Assembly (NCBI RefSeq): GCF_003958625.1
Contig: NZ_RSEL01000017.1
Span: forward strand, 1-39,667
DNA length: 39,667 nt
Reading direction: 5' to 3'
From: Tsuneonella rigui
Lineage (GTDB): Bacteria; Pseudomonadota; Alphaproteobacteria; Sphingomonadales; Sphingomonadaceae
The position numbers and the translations under genes are program-made. Shown piece after piece: positions 1-6,870 of this stretch; positions within the stretch are counted from its first letter, which is position 1; every line of letters begins with the position of its first letter. Under the pieces are notes generated by a model that did no database searches, was not told the origin of the DNA, and worked only from the letters and a program-made list of their open reading frames with translations.

Positions 1-1
1 G

Positions 2-21
2 GGTAGTGGGTCCATTTGAAA
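2..21 (+). repeat. Left terminal inverted repeat of the transposon
   Basis: These 20 bases (core GTGGGTCCATTTGAAA) match the reverse complement of 2029-2048 perfectly. The transposase stop codon lies next to this repeat, as is usual for IS elements. Confidence 0.85.
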
Positions 22-22
22 A

Positions 23-898
23 CTAGGCGCCCTTCTTCTTGTAAGGGCCGCGCGGTCCCGGCTTGCTGTCGGCAGCTTCGACCAGCGCAACGATATCCGA
101 GATATCCCAGAGGCGGTCGGTGACGCCAGCGGCCATCGCCGGGGTCACGCGGAGACTCTGATGGATGCGGACGAAGTTGTAATACATGAAGTGAAGCGCG
201 ACGGCGTAGGCGTGGTTCTCGATCTTCTTGGAGAAGCCGTTGGTCAAGCGGGTAAAGCGGCGCATGTGCATCCGCATCGTCAGGTTCTGGCGCTCGACAT
301 GGCTGGTCGAGACTGCATCCAGGTCCGGGTTTCCCTCCACCCGGCGCTTGCGCGTCGAGACGATGTGCGCGGGGCTGTAGCGGCGCTGGCCTTCCGGAGC
401 TTCCCCGTACAGCTTAACGAGCTGCGCGTAATCAACATCGGCGCCAAACGCTTCTTCGACAGCCTCAAGATAGGCTCGGTGGCCGTCTGTGGTGATCTGG
501 ACCCGGTTTGCTAGGCGGCCTGCAAGGTCGTCCATAAATTCGAGAGCGTACTCAGCGTCGCGACCGCCAACGAGGTAGGACACGATCATCTTGCTGTCGC
601 TGTCGAGCGCGGTCCAAGTCCAGGTGTCGCCAGCGTGTTCGGGTGCTGCCTTGGCGGAAGCGACATTCTTTTGCTTCGCGTAGGTGAAGGTCCAGATCTC
701 GTCGCACTGGATGCGCTTTGCGGCAACATCGCGAACATTCTCGTCATGATAGGACATGCAGGCTTTTCCGGCATCAACCAGCAGCCGCGCAACGGTATTC
801 TTGCCTACGCCCAACACGCGCGTGATGGACCGGATGCTGTTGCCCTCGCAAAGCATGTGGATAACTTGAGCGCGATCTTTGGGAGAGAGCCTGTTCAT
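23..898 (-). CDS. IS1-family-like DDE transposase
   Basis: A 291-residue protein that should catalyse excision and integration of the surrounding element. Residues about 1-45 form a helix-turn-helix ('GNSIRSITRVLGVGKNT'). A DDE core follows, with likely catalytic residues in 'QCDEIW', 'TTDGHRAYL' and 'HVERQN', and the C-terminal part reads 'YNFVRIHQSLRVTPAMA', as in IS1-type and related transposases. The frame is intact and runs almost to the left inverted repeat. It lies downstream of the tRNA-like gene and the two passenger genes on the same strand. Family placement is from recognition of motifs; the DDE transposase call is firm, the exact IS subgroup is not. Confidence 0.85.
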   Translation of the reverse strand: MNRLSPKDRAQVIHMLCEGNSIRSITRVLGVGKNTVARLLVDAGKACMSYHDENVRDVAAKRIQCDEIWTFTYAKQKNVASAKAAPEHAGDTWTWTALDSDSKMIVSYLVGGRDAEYALEFMDDLAGRLANRVQITTDGHRAYLEAVEEAFGADVDYAQLVKLYGEAPEGQRRYSPAHIVSTRKRRVEGNPDLDAVSTSHVERQNLTMRMHMRRFTRLTNGFSKKIENHAYAVALHFMYYNFVRIHQSLRVTPAMAAGVTDRLWDISDIVALVEAADSKPGPRGPYKKKGA

Positions 899-1025
899 GT
901 ATCCCTGATAGACCTGTATCCTTTAGCGGTCAAGCATAAAAGTCCGTTTGAATGTGGACGCGCATTGACATTTGGCCGCTAAGCTTTATCAGGGGCTCAG
1001 CGGCTAGAAGCTTGTCAGAAGCGAG

Positions 1026-1097
1026 AGCGGACGACGGGATTCGAACCCGCAACGCCAGATTGGGAAAAACGGTGTTTTGCCATTAAACTACGCCCGC
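1026..1097 (-). tRNA. tRNA-Gly(CCC)-like gene inside the transposon, anticodon arm degenerate
   Basis: Read on the minus strand, the 72 bases fold as a tRNA. The acceptor is GCGGGCG/CGTCCGC with one G-U pair, the D stem is GTTT/AAAC, and the T arm is GCGGG/CCCGT around TTCGAAT. The sequence resembles bacterial tRNA-Gly and has CCC where the anticodon falls. The anticodon stem is poor: CCGTT against TCTGG gives only two Watson-Crick pairs and a G-T pair, with an 8-base loop. CCA is not encoded, unlike the tRNA-Ser at 37.9 kb. It may be a decaying or a repurposed tRNA carried by the element. Function as a decoder is uncertain. Confidence 0.7.
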
Positions 1098-1148
1098 GTA
1101 GGTAGATGGTTTTGCGGCCCCGGAGAGTTTGCCCTCTCCGGGGTCGCG

Positions 1149-1646
1149 TCACTTCATAAGCGGTAGCTCCTTCTCTGTTTCCACGGTTGCGCGCTGCTGG
1201 TCGCCTCTCAATGCAAACCAGCGGTGCCCCTCGCGCCGGACAAGACCATCATTCGCGAGGCGATAGAGGGTCATGCCGGGCGTCTTGTAGTGAACTTCTC
1301 GACCGAGGCGGCGCTCGATTGCCTTCTTGAGTTCGGCGGCCTTCATCCCTGGCTTCTCCTGAAGCTCGTCGAGGATGATCTCGCGCGCAGTGACCGCGCC
1401 GCCTTCCTGTGGCTCCTCGGGGTCGTCAGGCGTTGCCGCGCCGTCATCATCGAGAGGAATGCCCAGAGCACGAGCTGCGTTCAGCAGGTCGCGCGCACGC
1501 TGGATGGCGGCGGCCTTGCCCGCCGCGGCCTCTTGCTCTTGCTTGGTGAACTCTGCGACCTGGTTCAGTTCCGCAACGAACTTGTCCTGCAACTCGGCAC
1601 GCGCGGCATCACGCCAGTTGGCGCTTTGCGTGATCGTGATGGACAT
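1149..1646 (-). CDS. Transposon passenger protein with C-terminal winged-helix-like domain
   Basis: A 165-residue soluble protein. Residues about 25-60 are helical and charged with coiled-coil character, and residues about 68-85 are an acidic Asp/Glu/Pro linker. Residues about 88-150 ('AREIILDELQEKPGMKAAELKKAI ... YKTPGMTLYRLANDGLVRREGHRWFAL', a quotation with a gap) look like a winged helix-turn-helix ending in a beta hairpin. It lies between the tRNA-like gene and the 80-residue passenger gene, inside the terminal repeats. I recognise no specific family. A DNA-binding accessory role in transposition or in regulation of the element is an inference. Confidence 0.6.
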   Translation of the reverse strand: MSITITQSANWRDAARAELQDKFVAELNQVAEFTKQEQEAAAGKAAAIQRARDLLNAARALGIPLDDDGAATPDDPEEPQEGGAVTAREIILDELQEKPGMKAAELKKAIERRLGREVHYKTPGMTLYRLANDGLVRREGHRWFALRGDQQRATVETEKELPLMK

Positions 1647-1718
1647 ACGGCTGCGCTCCCTGAGAATCGGCTGTCCGATCCTCTAGGAGTGTTGGATACC
1701 CAACACAAGGGCATCTTG

Positions 1719-1961
1719 TTACTTTTCTTCGACTCCCTGCCATCGCGCCTTGGCGGCCTTCGCGGCAATCTCCGATTTCCTTTCTGACGATAGGCTTTCC
1801 GCGCGGGCGCGGCCCCCGTGGATGCCGCCCTTTCGCCCCAGAGCTACGGCTGCCGGGTCTTTCCCCGTATCCGGGTTTTCGTCAGCTTTATCCCCAACGG
1901 CGATATCGGCAATCAACCGGGCCAGCTCGTTGGGATCGCGAGGGCGTTTCGGGTTTGTCAT
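1719..1961 (-). CDS. Small basic passenger protein, histone-H1-like tail
   Basis: An 80-residue protein. The N-terminal half is polar ('MTNPKRPRDPNELARLIADIAVG'). The C-terminal half carries 'DPAAVALGRKGGIHGGRARAE' broken by Gly and Arg/Lys, then 'SSERKSEIAAKAAKARW'. Short proteins with this GRKGG...RAE...AAKARW pattern are widespread in alphaproteobacteria and often lie in mobile DNA (recalled, not searched). The basic Ala/Lys tail suggests nucleic-acid binding. It is the gene closest to the right inverted repeat and so probably first in the element's transcription unit. Function unknown. Confidence 0.6.
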   Translation of the reverse strand: MTNPKRPRDPNELARLIADIAVGDKADENPDTGKDPAAVALGRKGGIHGGRARAESLSSERKSEIAAKAAKARWQGVEEK

Positions 1962-2028
1962 GGTCAGACTATGCCATGCGGCGCGTCCGGGTGCTAGGTC
2001 GTGCGGCGTCCGACTGCGCGGAGACGAA

Positions 2029-2048
2029 TTTCAAATGGACCCACTACC
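2029..2048 (-). repeat. Right terminal inverted repeat of the transposon
   Basis: Perfect reverse complement of 2-21. The hydrolase reading frame crosses it and picks up a short foreign tail ending at a stop at 1994-1996, which places the insertion junction at 2048/2049. Confidence 0.85.
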
Positions 2049-3418
2049 AGAAATGGCACCGGCTTGGCCGGGTCCGACACGTAGTCGTCGCTTCCTTTTG
2101 CTCCTGGCGAGAAGTTCAAGCCGCCGTTCGCGCCGAGGTAGATCGGAGTCAGCGACGTGGGACACCCGCGCTCACAGGCAAGCGGCCAAGTAGCCAGCTT
2201 CTCCCACCGGTCCTCGCCGGTGTTGTAAACGGTGGCGACCGGCGTGTCAGCCGCCGGGCCATCCTTCAGATACTGGTTGAAGAACGGCAGGACGATGCGC
2301 TTCCAGTAATAGTCGACTGTGTCGCCGTCCCATTGAAGGATGCCGAGATTGCGTCCGCCCGTCGCCCGATTGACCTGGCTGTGCGACCAGGGGCCAAGCA
2401 CGAGATGGTTGTTGCCGGTCTTACCGGCCGCCCGCAGCGCTTCGAAACTGCGGATCGCGCCGTAACTGTCTTCCTGGTCCCACAGGGGCTGAACCCACAG
2501 CGTCGGCACGTCCGACGGATTGGCGGCCAGGATCTTGTCGAGCGCCTGCGCGCTCCAAGTTTCGTTGTACGCCGGGTTCTCGGAGATCCGCTTCCACGCC
2601 GGCAACTGATCGAAGCCGCGAGCGCGGGCCCAGGCTCCTGCCGAACCGGCGTCGCGAAAAATCTCATAGTCGTCACTTCCGCCATGCGACGGCATCTGCG
2701 CAAAAGTTTTCGCCCCGCTCTGCCGCGCGACGAAACCCAGCATGAGCTGGCGGAATGCCCCATGGTGGAACCAATCGTCTCCCATCCAGCCGTCGATCAG
2801 CGGGCTCTCGGGCGCGGCGACCTTCAGGGCCGGATGCGGATTGAGCAGAGCCGAAGCGGTCGTCAGCCCTTCGTAGGACGAGCCGATCATTCCCACCCGC
2901 CCGTTGCTTTCGGGCAGATTGGCTTTGTCGGTCAGCCAAGCGATGGTGTCATAGGCATCGGTCGAATGGTCGGTGCCGCTCGTATTGACTGGGCCCACCA
3001 AAGGCTCGTTCAGCGTGTAGTCGCCCTCGGAGTTGAACTTCCCCCGGGTATCCTGCCACACCACGATATAGCCGTTGCGGACGAACTCCTCGTTCTCGAA
3101 CGGAAGCATGTTGACCATGTTGCCGCTGGTCGATCGCGTCGAACGTGAAGTCGCGTCGTACGGCGTACGGTTCATCACGATCGGCGCGTCGTGCGCGCCT
3201 TTTGGCACGATAATGATCGTGTGCAGCTTCACCCCGTCCCGCATGGGGATCATGACGATCCGCCGCTCGTGATCCAGATTTGCAGGAAACGGCGTGTACT
3301 CCTTCGGAACTTCGCCACCCGGTTGGACGATCGACGTCACTTTGCCTTCTTGCCCCCAAGCATGCGAGGTTAGAGTGAAGGCCAAGGCGGCCGATAATGC
3401 CAGTACGCTTTTCACCAT
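2049..3418 (-). pseudogene. Secreted CocE/NonD-type alpha/beta hydrolase, 3' end removed by transposon insertion
   Basis: About 456 native residues remain when counted from the ATG at 3418; a GTG at 3436 is a possible alternative. Residues 1-23 form a Sec signal peptide ('MVKSVLALSAALAFTLTSHAWGQ' split at the predicted cut near AWG-Q). The N-terminal catalytic domain is typical of CocE/X-Pro dipeptidyl-peptidase S15 hydrolases: 'MRDGVKLHT', 'RTPYDA', 'WQDTRGKFNSEG', the nucleophile elbow 'GSSYEG', and a catalytic His in 'LGPWSHS'. The family is usually about 600-650 residues with a C-terminal jelly-roll. Here homology stops at the inverted repeat, and about 17 residues from transposon DNA follow before a stop. 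The missing part should lie left of the window. The protein is probably inactive. Confidence 0.8.
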
Positions 3419-3869
3419 GTCCGACTTATCCGTCACGCCGGGGCTGCACTTTCAAGAGATTCTGCCGGATACTGAGCCGGCAGCGCAACGGAGAAACTTT
3501 CAGCAGCAGCGCGAGTTTTTCTGAGGCTTCGAACCAATTTGCCGCGGATTGCTCGCTCTCACAGTTCCGGCAAAAATCTCCATCGCATCAACGTCGCTTC
3601 GTAGCTGATATTTGAGGCATCTCGAATGGCCGAAATTGGGCGCGTTGCGGTCTGGCAGCTTGTGGGCCGTTAGCGGACAGGCGGCTTATGGATGCTCGAC
3701 CGCGCTGAACTGTCGTTCGGCAAACAACCCATTTCGGACTTTGGTCCGTGCTGCTCGCGCCTCCGAATTGCGAGCCTACGGCGCCAATTCGCGACAATCC
3801 TGCTCAATGAAGCGACAAAGCCGCCCAACCCGCGAAGGTATTGAGCGGCCGGTCGGTTTTCACTGATGA
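3419..3869. other. Intergenic stretch without a supported gene
   Basis: This 451-base region separates the broken hydrolase from the first small secreted protein gene. Several short frames are open on both strands, but none has a good ribosome-binding site or recognisable protein features. It should contain the hydrolase promoter. The 11-bp operator pattern found elsewhere in the cluster was not seen here. Confidence 0.5.
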
Positions 3870-4139
3870 TCAGTCGAACCGGTGATCGACAATGAACCAG
3901 GCCCGAGCTTCATCATCGTACTCACACTTCCAATCCTCATGGAAGGTGCTTTGAGCGGCACCGATGGTCGGGAAGATGCCCAAGGCCACCAGCCGCTCGC
4001 GATCCTTCTTCGCGGATTCTGCCGCAGCCCGCTCACATTCGCCACGCGAAGCGTAGGGGACATCGGTCGGGTGAGCCAGCGCGACAGGGCCAGAAGCCGC
4101 CGCGCTAAACGCCAGGACCATAGTGATTAGCTTTTTCAT
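3870..4139 (-). CDS. Small secreted two-cysteine protein, paralogue of 11745-12056
   Basis: An 89-residue precursor with a signal peptide (about residues 1-22, ending near 'PVALA'), leaving a mature part of about 67 residues. The mature part contains 'YASRGECERA' and 'CEYDDEARAWFIVDHRFD'. The two Cys could form one disulfide in the periplasm or outside the cell. The same pattern (RGECE ... CEYDxxxxAWFxxDHR) recurs in the gene at 11745, so the two are paralogues flanking the Slam/lipoprotein cluster. The start has a clear AGGAG about 7 bases upstream. An array of five 11-bp repeats lies 50-104 bases upstream. No family is recognised and the function is unknown. Shared promoter elements suggest it works with the surface lipoproteins. 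Confidence 0.75.
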   Translation of the reverse strand: MKKLITMVLAFSAAASGPVALAHPTDVPYASRGECERAAAESAKKDRERLVALGIFPTIGAAQSTFHEDWKCEYDDEARAWFIVDHRFD

Positions 4140-4188
4140 GTCACTTCTCCTTTCGACGAGGAGCGGAGACTGCGCGGGACTAGAAGTT

Positions 4189-4243
4189 GGTGCGATGATG
4201 GAATCGCGATGTTTTGCCGATGGTTCGCTGATGTTTCACCGAT
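4189..4243 (-). promoter_or_regulatory. Operator array A: five 11-bp direct repeats
   Basis: On the plus strand the triplet GAT recurs at 4197, 4208, 4219, 4230 and 4241, exactly every 11 bases. The best units are GTTTTGCCGAT, GGTTCGCTGAT and GTTTCACCGAT. Read toward the gene at 4139 these are ATCGGCAAAAC-like units, the same as in arrays B, C and D. The spacing matches tandem binding by OmpR/PhoB-type winged helices (known for that family); assignment to the regulator at 8984 is inference. Confidence 0.7.
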
Positions 4244-4333
4244 AAGACACAGTGTGATGTCGGCTTTCCACCCAACTTTGGTCACCAGTCAGCCAGCCGC
4301 AACCTCCATTGCCGACACACGATGGGAGCCTAT

Positions 4334-5683
4334 TCAATAGGCGCGCACGAGGCCGATTTCCGCTCGAATGCGGTTGAAGCGGTGGAGCGTGATAGTGCTC
4401 CGGTTGCGCTGCAGCTCCACCTTCACGAACGGCGCGAAACCGGCGACCTTGAAGGTGCGCATCTGCGCGCTGAGCGAGGCCTGCAGGCTGCTGTCCGACC
4501 GGCGCGAGAGGAACACCGGTAGACGCTCGTCGAACCACAGTCGGCCGTGGGTGGCGGACGCTACCACCGTGGTGGGGCCGAAGTCGCGATAGCCGAACAC
4601 CGTCACTTGGCCGCCGAAGCTCGAATAGAACGGCGCGGCGAGGTCGTCGCGCTGGAGGTTCAGGCTCGCCCCGCCTCCGCTGGCGACTGACAGCGCACGC
4701 TCGTATTGCAGCGAGGCGGACAGGGTGTGCCCGTCCTGGCCAGCGTTGAGGCGGTTGTCGATCACGCCGGCGGCCAGCGTTGCGCGGAGTTGCGAGCGGC
4801 GGTCCAGCGCATGGAGATAGCTCGCGGACAGCGTCCCGGTGCGTGCGTAGGCTTCGCCGCCGAACCAGTGGATGTCTCCGCCAAGCTCCAGGTTGAGCCG
4901 GTCCCTGCCGAGCGCGAACTCCGGCCCGGCGGCAAGTCCCGCGATAACCTCGTTGAACGCGCCCTTCGCGTAGAGGGTGGCCGACGCCGAGGCGCGGCCG
5001 AGGATGCTGGTGTGTGCGCCGAGAGAGTGCCGGGCATAGACCTGACCCCGCGCGGCGAGCCCGATGCCGGAGCGCGCCCGCGCCGCCTCATCGAGCGTGA
5101 GATCGCCGAGCACGGTCCCTAGGACATCGGCACGGGTGGCGCGGTTGACGTTGCTGTCGGGGGCGAGGGCGACTTCGAGGCTGCCGCCAAACGGCTTGCG
5201 CGCGCGCAGGGCGGCCGAATAGCGGTCGACCATCCGCACCACCTCGGGAGGCAGGTCTCCGGCCTGCACCTCGCGCAACGCCTTGCGGGCGCCCGCTTCG
5301 TCGCCCATCAGATCGAGTACGCGCGCATACTCGAGACGCACCCGCTGGGCGCCCGGCTGCTCGTCGAGGATCTCGCGTAGCAGCAGCGCCGCCGCGGGGT
5401 AACGCTCGGCTCGTGCGAATTGGAGGGCCAGCCGGAAGCGCGCCTCCGCCCGCACGTCGCGCGAGGGGTCCGCGAACAGCGCGCGATAGAGCGATTCCGC
5501 GGCCGCGGCATCGCCGGACTGCGCCGCGCGGTTGGCAAGGGCCAGCAGTTCGTCGGCGGACAAGCTGACGCGGTCCGGTGGCGGCTCTTGCGCGCGTGTG
5601 CCCAGCGGCGCGAGCAGCGCCGCTAGGAGCAACGCGCATGATGCGGCCCGGCGCCGCGCCCGGCGGGTCTTGCGCGTCGCCAC
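4334..5683 (-). CDS. Slam-type surface lipoprotein assembly modifier (TPR + DUF560-like barrel)
   Basis: A 449-residue outer-membrane protein predicted to move lipoproteins to the cell surface. After an Arg-rich signal peptide (about 1-31), residues about 40-155 are helical TPR-like repeats ('ALANRAAQSGDAAAAESLYRAL', quoted in part). Residues about 165-449 are alternating beta-strands of a barrel, opening with 'SLEVALAPDSNVNRATR', a hallmark of Slam/DUF560 proteins, and ending in an aromatic residue (RAY). The length fits the family. It starts 7 bases after the stop of the TbpB-like lipoprotein gene at 5691-6683, so the two are co-transcribed, matching the known pairing of Slams with their cargo. 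The second lipoprotein at 10644 is a likely second cargo. Confidence 0.85.
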   Translation of the reverse strand: MATRKTRRARRRAASCALLLAALLAPLGTRAQEPPPDRVSLSADELLALANRAAQSGDAAAAESLYRALFADPSRDVRAEARFRLALQFARAERYPAAALLLREILDEQPGAQRVRLEYARVLDLMGDEAGARKALREVQAGDLPPEVVRMVDRYSAALRARKPFGGSLEVALAPDSNVNRATRADVLGTVLGDLTLDEAARARSGIGLAARGQVYARHSLGAHTSILGRASASATLYAKGAFNEVIAGLAAGPEFALGRDRLNLELGGDIHWFGGEAYARTGTLSASYLHALDRRSQLRATLAAGVIDNRLNAGQDGHTLSASLQYERALSVASGGGASLNLQRDDLAAPFYSSFGGQVTVFGYRDFGPTTVVASATHGRLWFDERLPVFLSRRSDSSLQASLSAQMRTFKVAGFAPFVKVELQRNRSTITLHRFNRIRAEIGLVRAY

Positions 5684-5690
5684 AGCGCGC

Positions 5691-6683
5691 CTAATCGCGC
5701 TTCGCGGCGATGACCCCGCGCGTGGTCAACCAGCTTTGCGTCTGATTGCTGTAGAACGGCAGCTCGAACCGCGAGACGAGCTCGGCCGCCTTGGGCCCGG
5801 CGAAAAGGCCGCTGAAGGTTCCCAGCGATGGTGCGCCCGGCGTCTGCAACTGTCCGCTGAAGGTCGTCGCCCCGTGCAGGAAGCTGGTATTGGTGAAGGT
5901 GTAGGTAGCGCGCGGGGACGTGCAGCCCATCAGGCAGTTGATGCTTGCTGTGAGATTGCCGGACAGGATCGCCTTCGCGAAATCGAAGTCGAAGTGCGCG
6001 ATTCCGGTGATCCAGCTTCCAAACGCATCGCGCTCGAACGCGCCATTGAGTTCGCCGGTGTAGCTGGCGGTTCCGGTGGTGGGCACGTCGCCCGCCTTGG
6101 TCGGCTGGGCGACTGCGAAGAACCCGTACGCGAGCGTAGCCAGCCCGCTCTGGATCGGCGCCTGCGCATAAAGATCGACGAACGAAACGTAGCTGTATTT
6201 CGACTGCGGCTGACCCGCCTGCGCAATCGACAGGGCTGGGCCATAGGCGTTGGTGCTCTTGTTCGCAGGGTCCGCCCGGATCGTCGCGGGGTATGGATAA
6301 GTCTCGAGCGCGCTCACCTGCATCAGCGTGCCGGAACCCGCCACCGGAGCATCGACGGCATAGCGGCCGGAGGCGGCGTCGTAGGTGATCGCAAAGCCCG
6401 TCACGTCGCGTCCGTTCTGGAACGCGCCGGAGTTGGGCGGGGTATCGTACTGCCAGCCCGTGCCGACGGTCGCCAGCGCGGGGTTGTACAAGGGATCTTT
6501 GAACACCGCGGCCGGCTGCGGGGTGAATGCCGCCGTCGGGGTCGGCGTGGGAGTTGGCGTCGGCGTAGGAGTCGGCACCGGAGCGGGACCGGTGCTGATC
6601 ACCGGAGCGGAGCCACCGCTGCACGCCCCGAGCGGCAGGAACGCCGCGCTGGCCGCCAGCAGGATGAATTTCGAGATTTGCAT
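5691..6683 (-). CDS. TbpB-like surface lipoprotein, probable Slam cargo
   Basis: A 330-residue protein. Residues 1-20 form a lipoprotein signal with the lipobox 'PLGAC'. A Pro/Thr repeat linker follows (about residues 33-50), encoded by in-frame 6-base repeats. The rest is beta-rich. The pattern 'LAYGFFAVAQPTKAGDVPTTG' followed by 'SYTGELNG' and 'FDFDFAKAILSGNL' matches the beta-barrel fold of TbpB/HpuA/FHbp-type surface lipoproteins. The start at 6683 was chosen over longer options because the lipoprotein signal begins there. It is transcribed with the Slam gene just downstream and divergently from the TonB receptor at 6871. Operator array B lies 80-112 bases upstream. The ligand is unknown; the TbpA/TbpB analogy suggests capture of an iron source. 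Confidence 0.8.
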   Translation of the reverse strand: MQISKFILLAASAAFLPLGACSGGSAPVISTGPAPVPTPTPTPTPTPTPTAAFTPQPAAVFKDPLYNPALATVGTGWQYDTPPNSGAFQNGRDVTGFAITYDAASGRYAVDAPVAGSGTLMQVSALETYPYPATIRADPANKSTNAYGPALSIAQAGQPQSKYSYVSFVDLYAQAPIQSGLATLAYGFFAVAQPTKAGDVPTTGTASYTGELNGAFERDAFGSWITGIAHFDFDFAKAILSGNLTASINCLMGCTSPRATYTFTNTSFLHGATTFSGQLQTPGAPSLGTFSGLFAGPKAAELVSRFELPFYSNQTQSWLTTRGVIAAKRD

Positions 6684-6762
6684 GAGCGTGGTCCTCTGCC
6701 TCCCCCGCATTGGTGCCGGGTCGGGGCGGAGAAGAGCGCGAGCGCGGCGGTTAAGCCATGAG

Positions 6763-6795
6763 AGGGCGCCGATGGTTTGCCGATGATTTGCTGAT
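6763..6795 (-). promoter_or_regulatory. Operator array B: three 11-bp direct repeats in a divergent promoter region
   Basis: GAT recurs at 6771, 6782 and 6793 on the plus strand. Read toward the lipoprotein start at 6683 the units are CATCAGCAAAT, CATCGGCAAAC and CATCGGCGCCC. They lie between the lipoprotein-Slam operon and the TonB receptor gene, so one array could control both. Confidence 0.7.
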
Positions 6796-6870
6796 GATCG
6801 TCGTGCGGCCGGTCTATCGACCGGATTTCCATCGACAAATGCGCGTCGCGGCGGCAGCTTTGTCCGCCTG

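Larger units (their letters stand above)
2..2048. mobile_element. IS1-like transposon with a tRNA-like gene and two passenger genes
   Basis: Seen: 20-bp perfect inverted repeats at 2-21 and 2029-2048 bound a block of about 2.05 kb. The block holds a DDE transposase ending one base from the left repeat, a tRNA-Gly-like gene and two small genes, all on the minus strand. The right repeat lies inside a hydrolase reading frame whose homology stops exactly there, so it marks an insertion junction. Inference: this is one transposable unit with passenger genes rather than a simple IS, because the only matching inverted end lies beyond the passengers. The left flank is outside the window, so a target-site duplication cannot be tested here. 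Confidence 0.8.

Noticed and set aside
3612-3866. Plus-strand 84-codon frame in the gap after the hydrolase
   Set aside because: No ribosome-binding site, signal peptide or recognisable motif, and it overlaps equally long frames on the other strand.
4189-4243. Regular repeats considered as a CRISPR-like array
   Set aside because: Units are 11 bases without spacers and there are no cas genes; the pattern fits tandem protein binding sites.
6535-6580. Tandem 6-base repeats in the lipoprotein gene, possible phase-variation tract
   Set aside because: The repeat is in-frame and imperfect and encodes the Pro/Thr linker, so slippage would change linker length, not switch the gene off. The same applies at 10751-10797.
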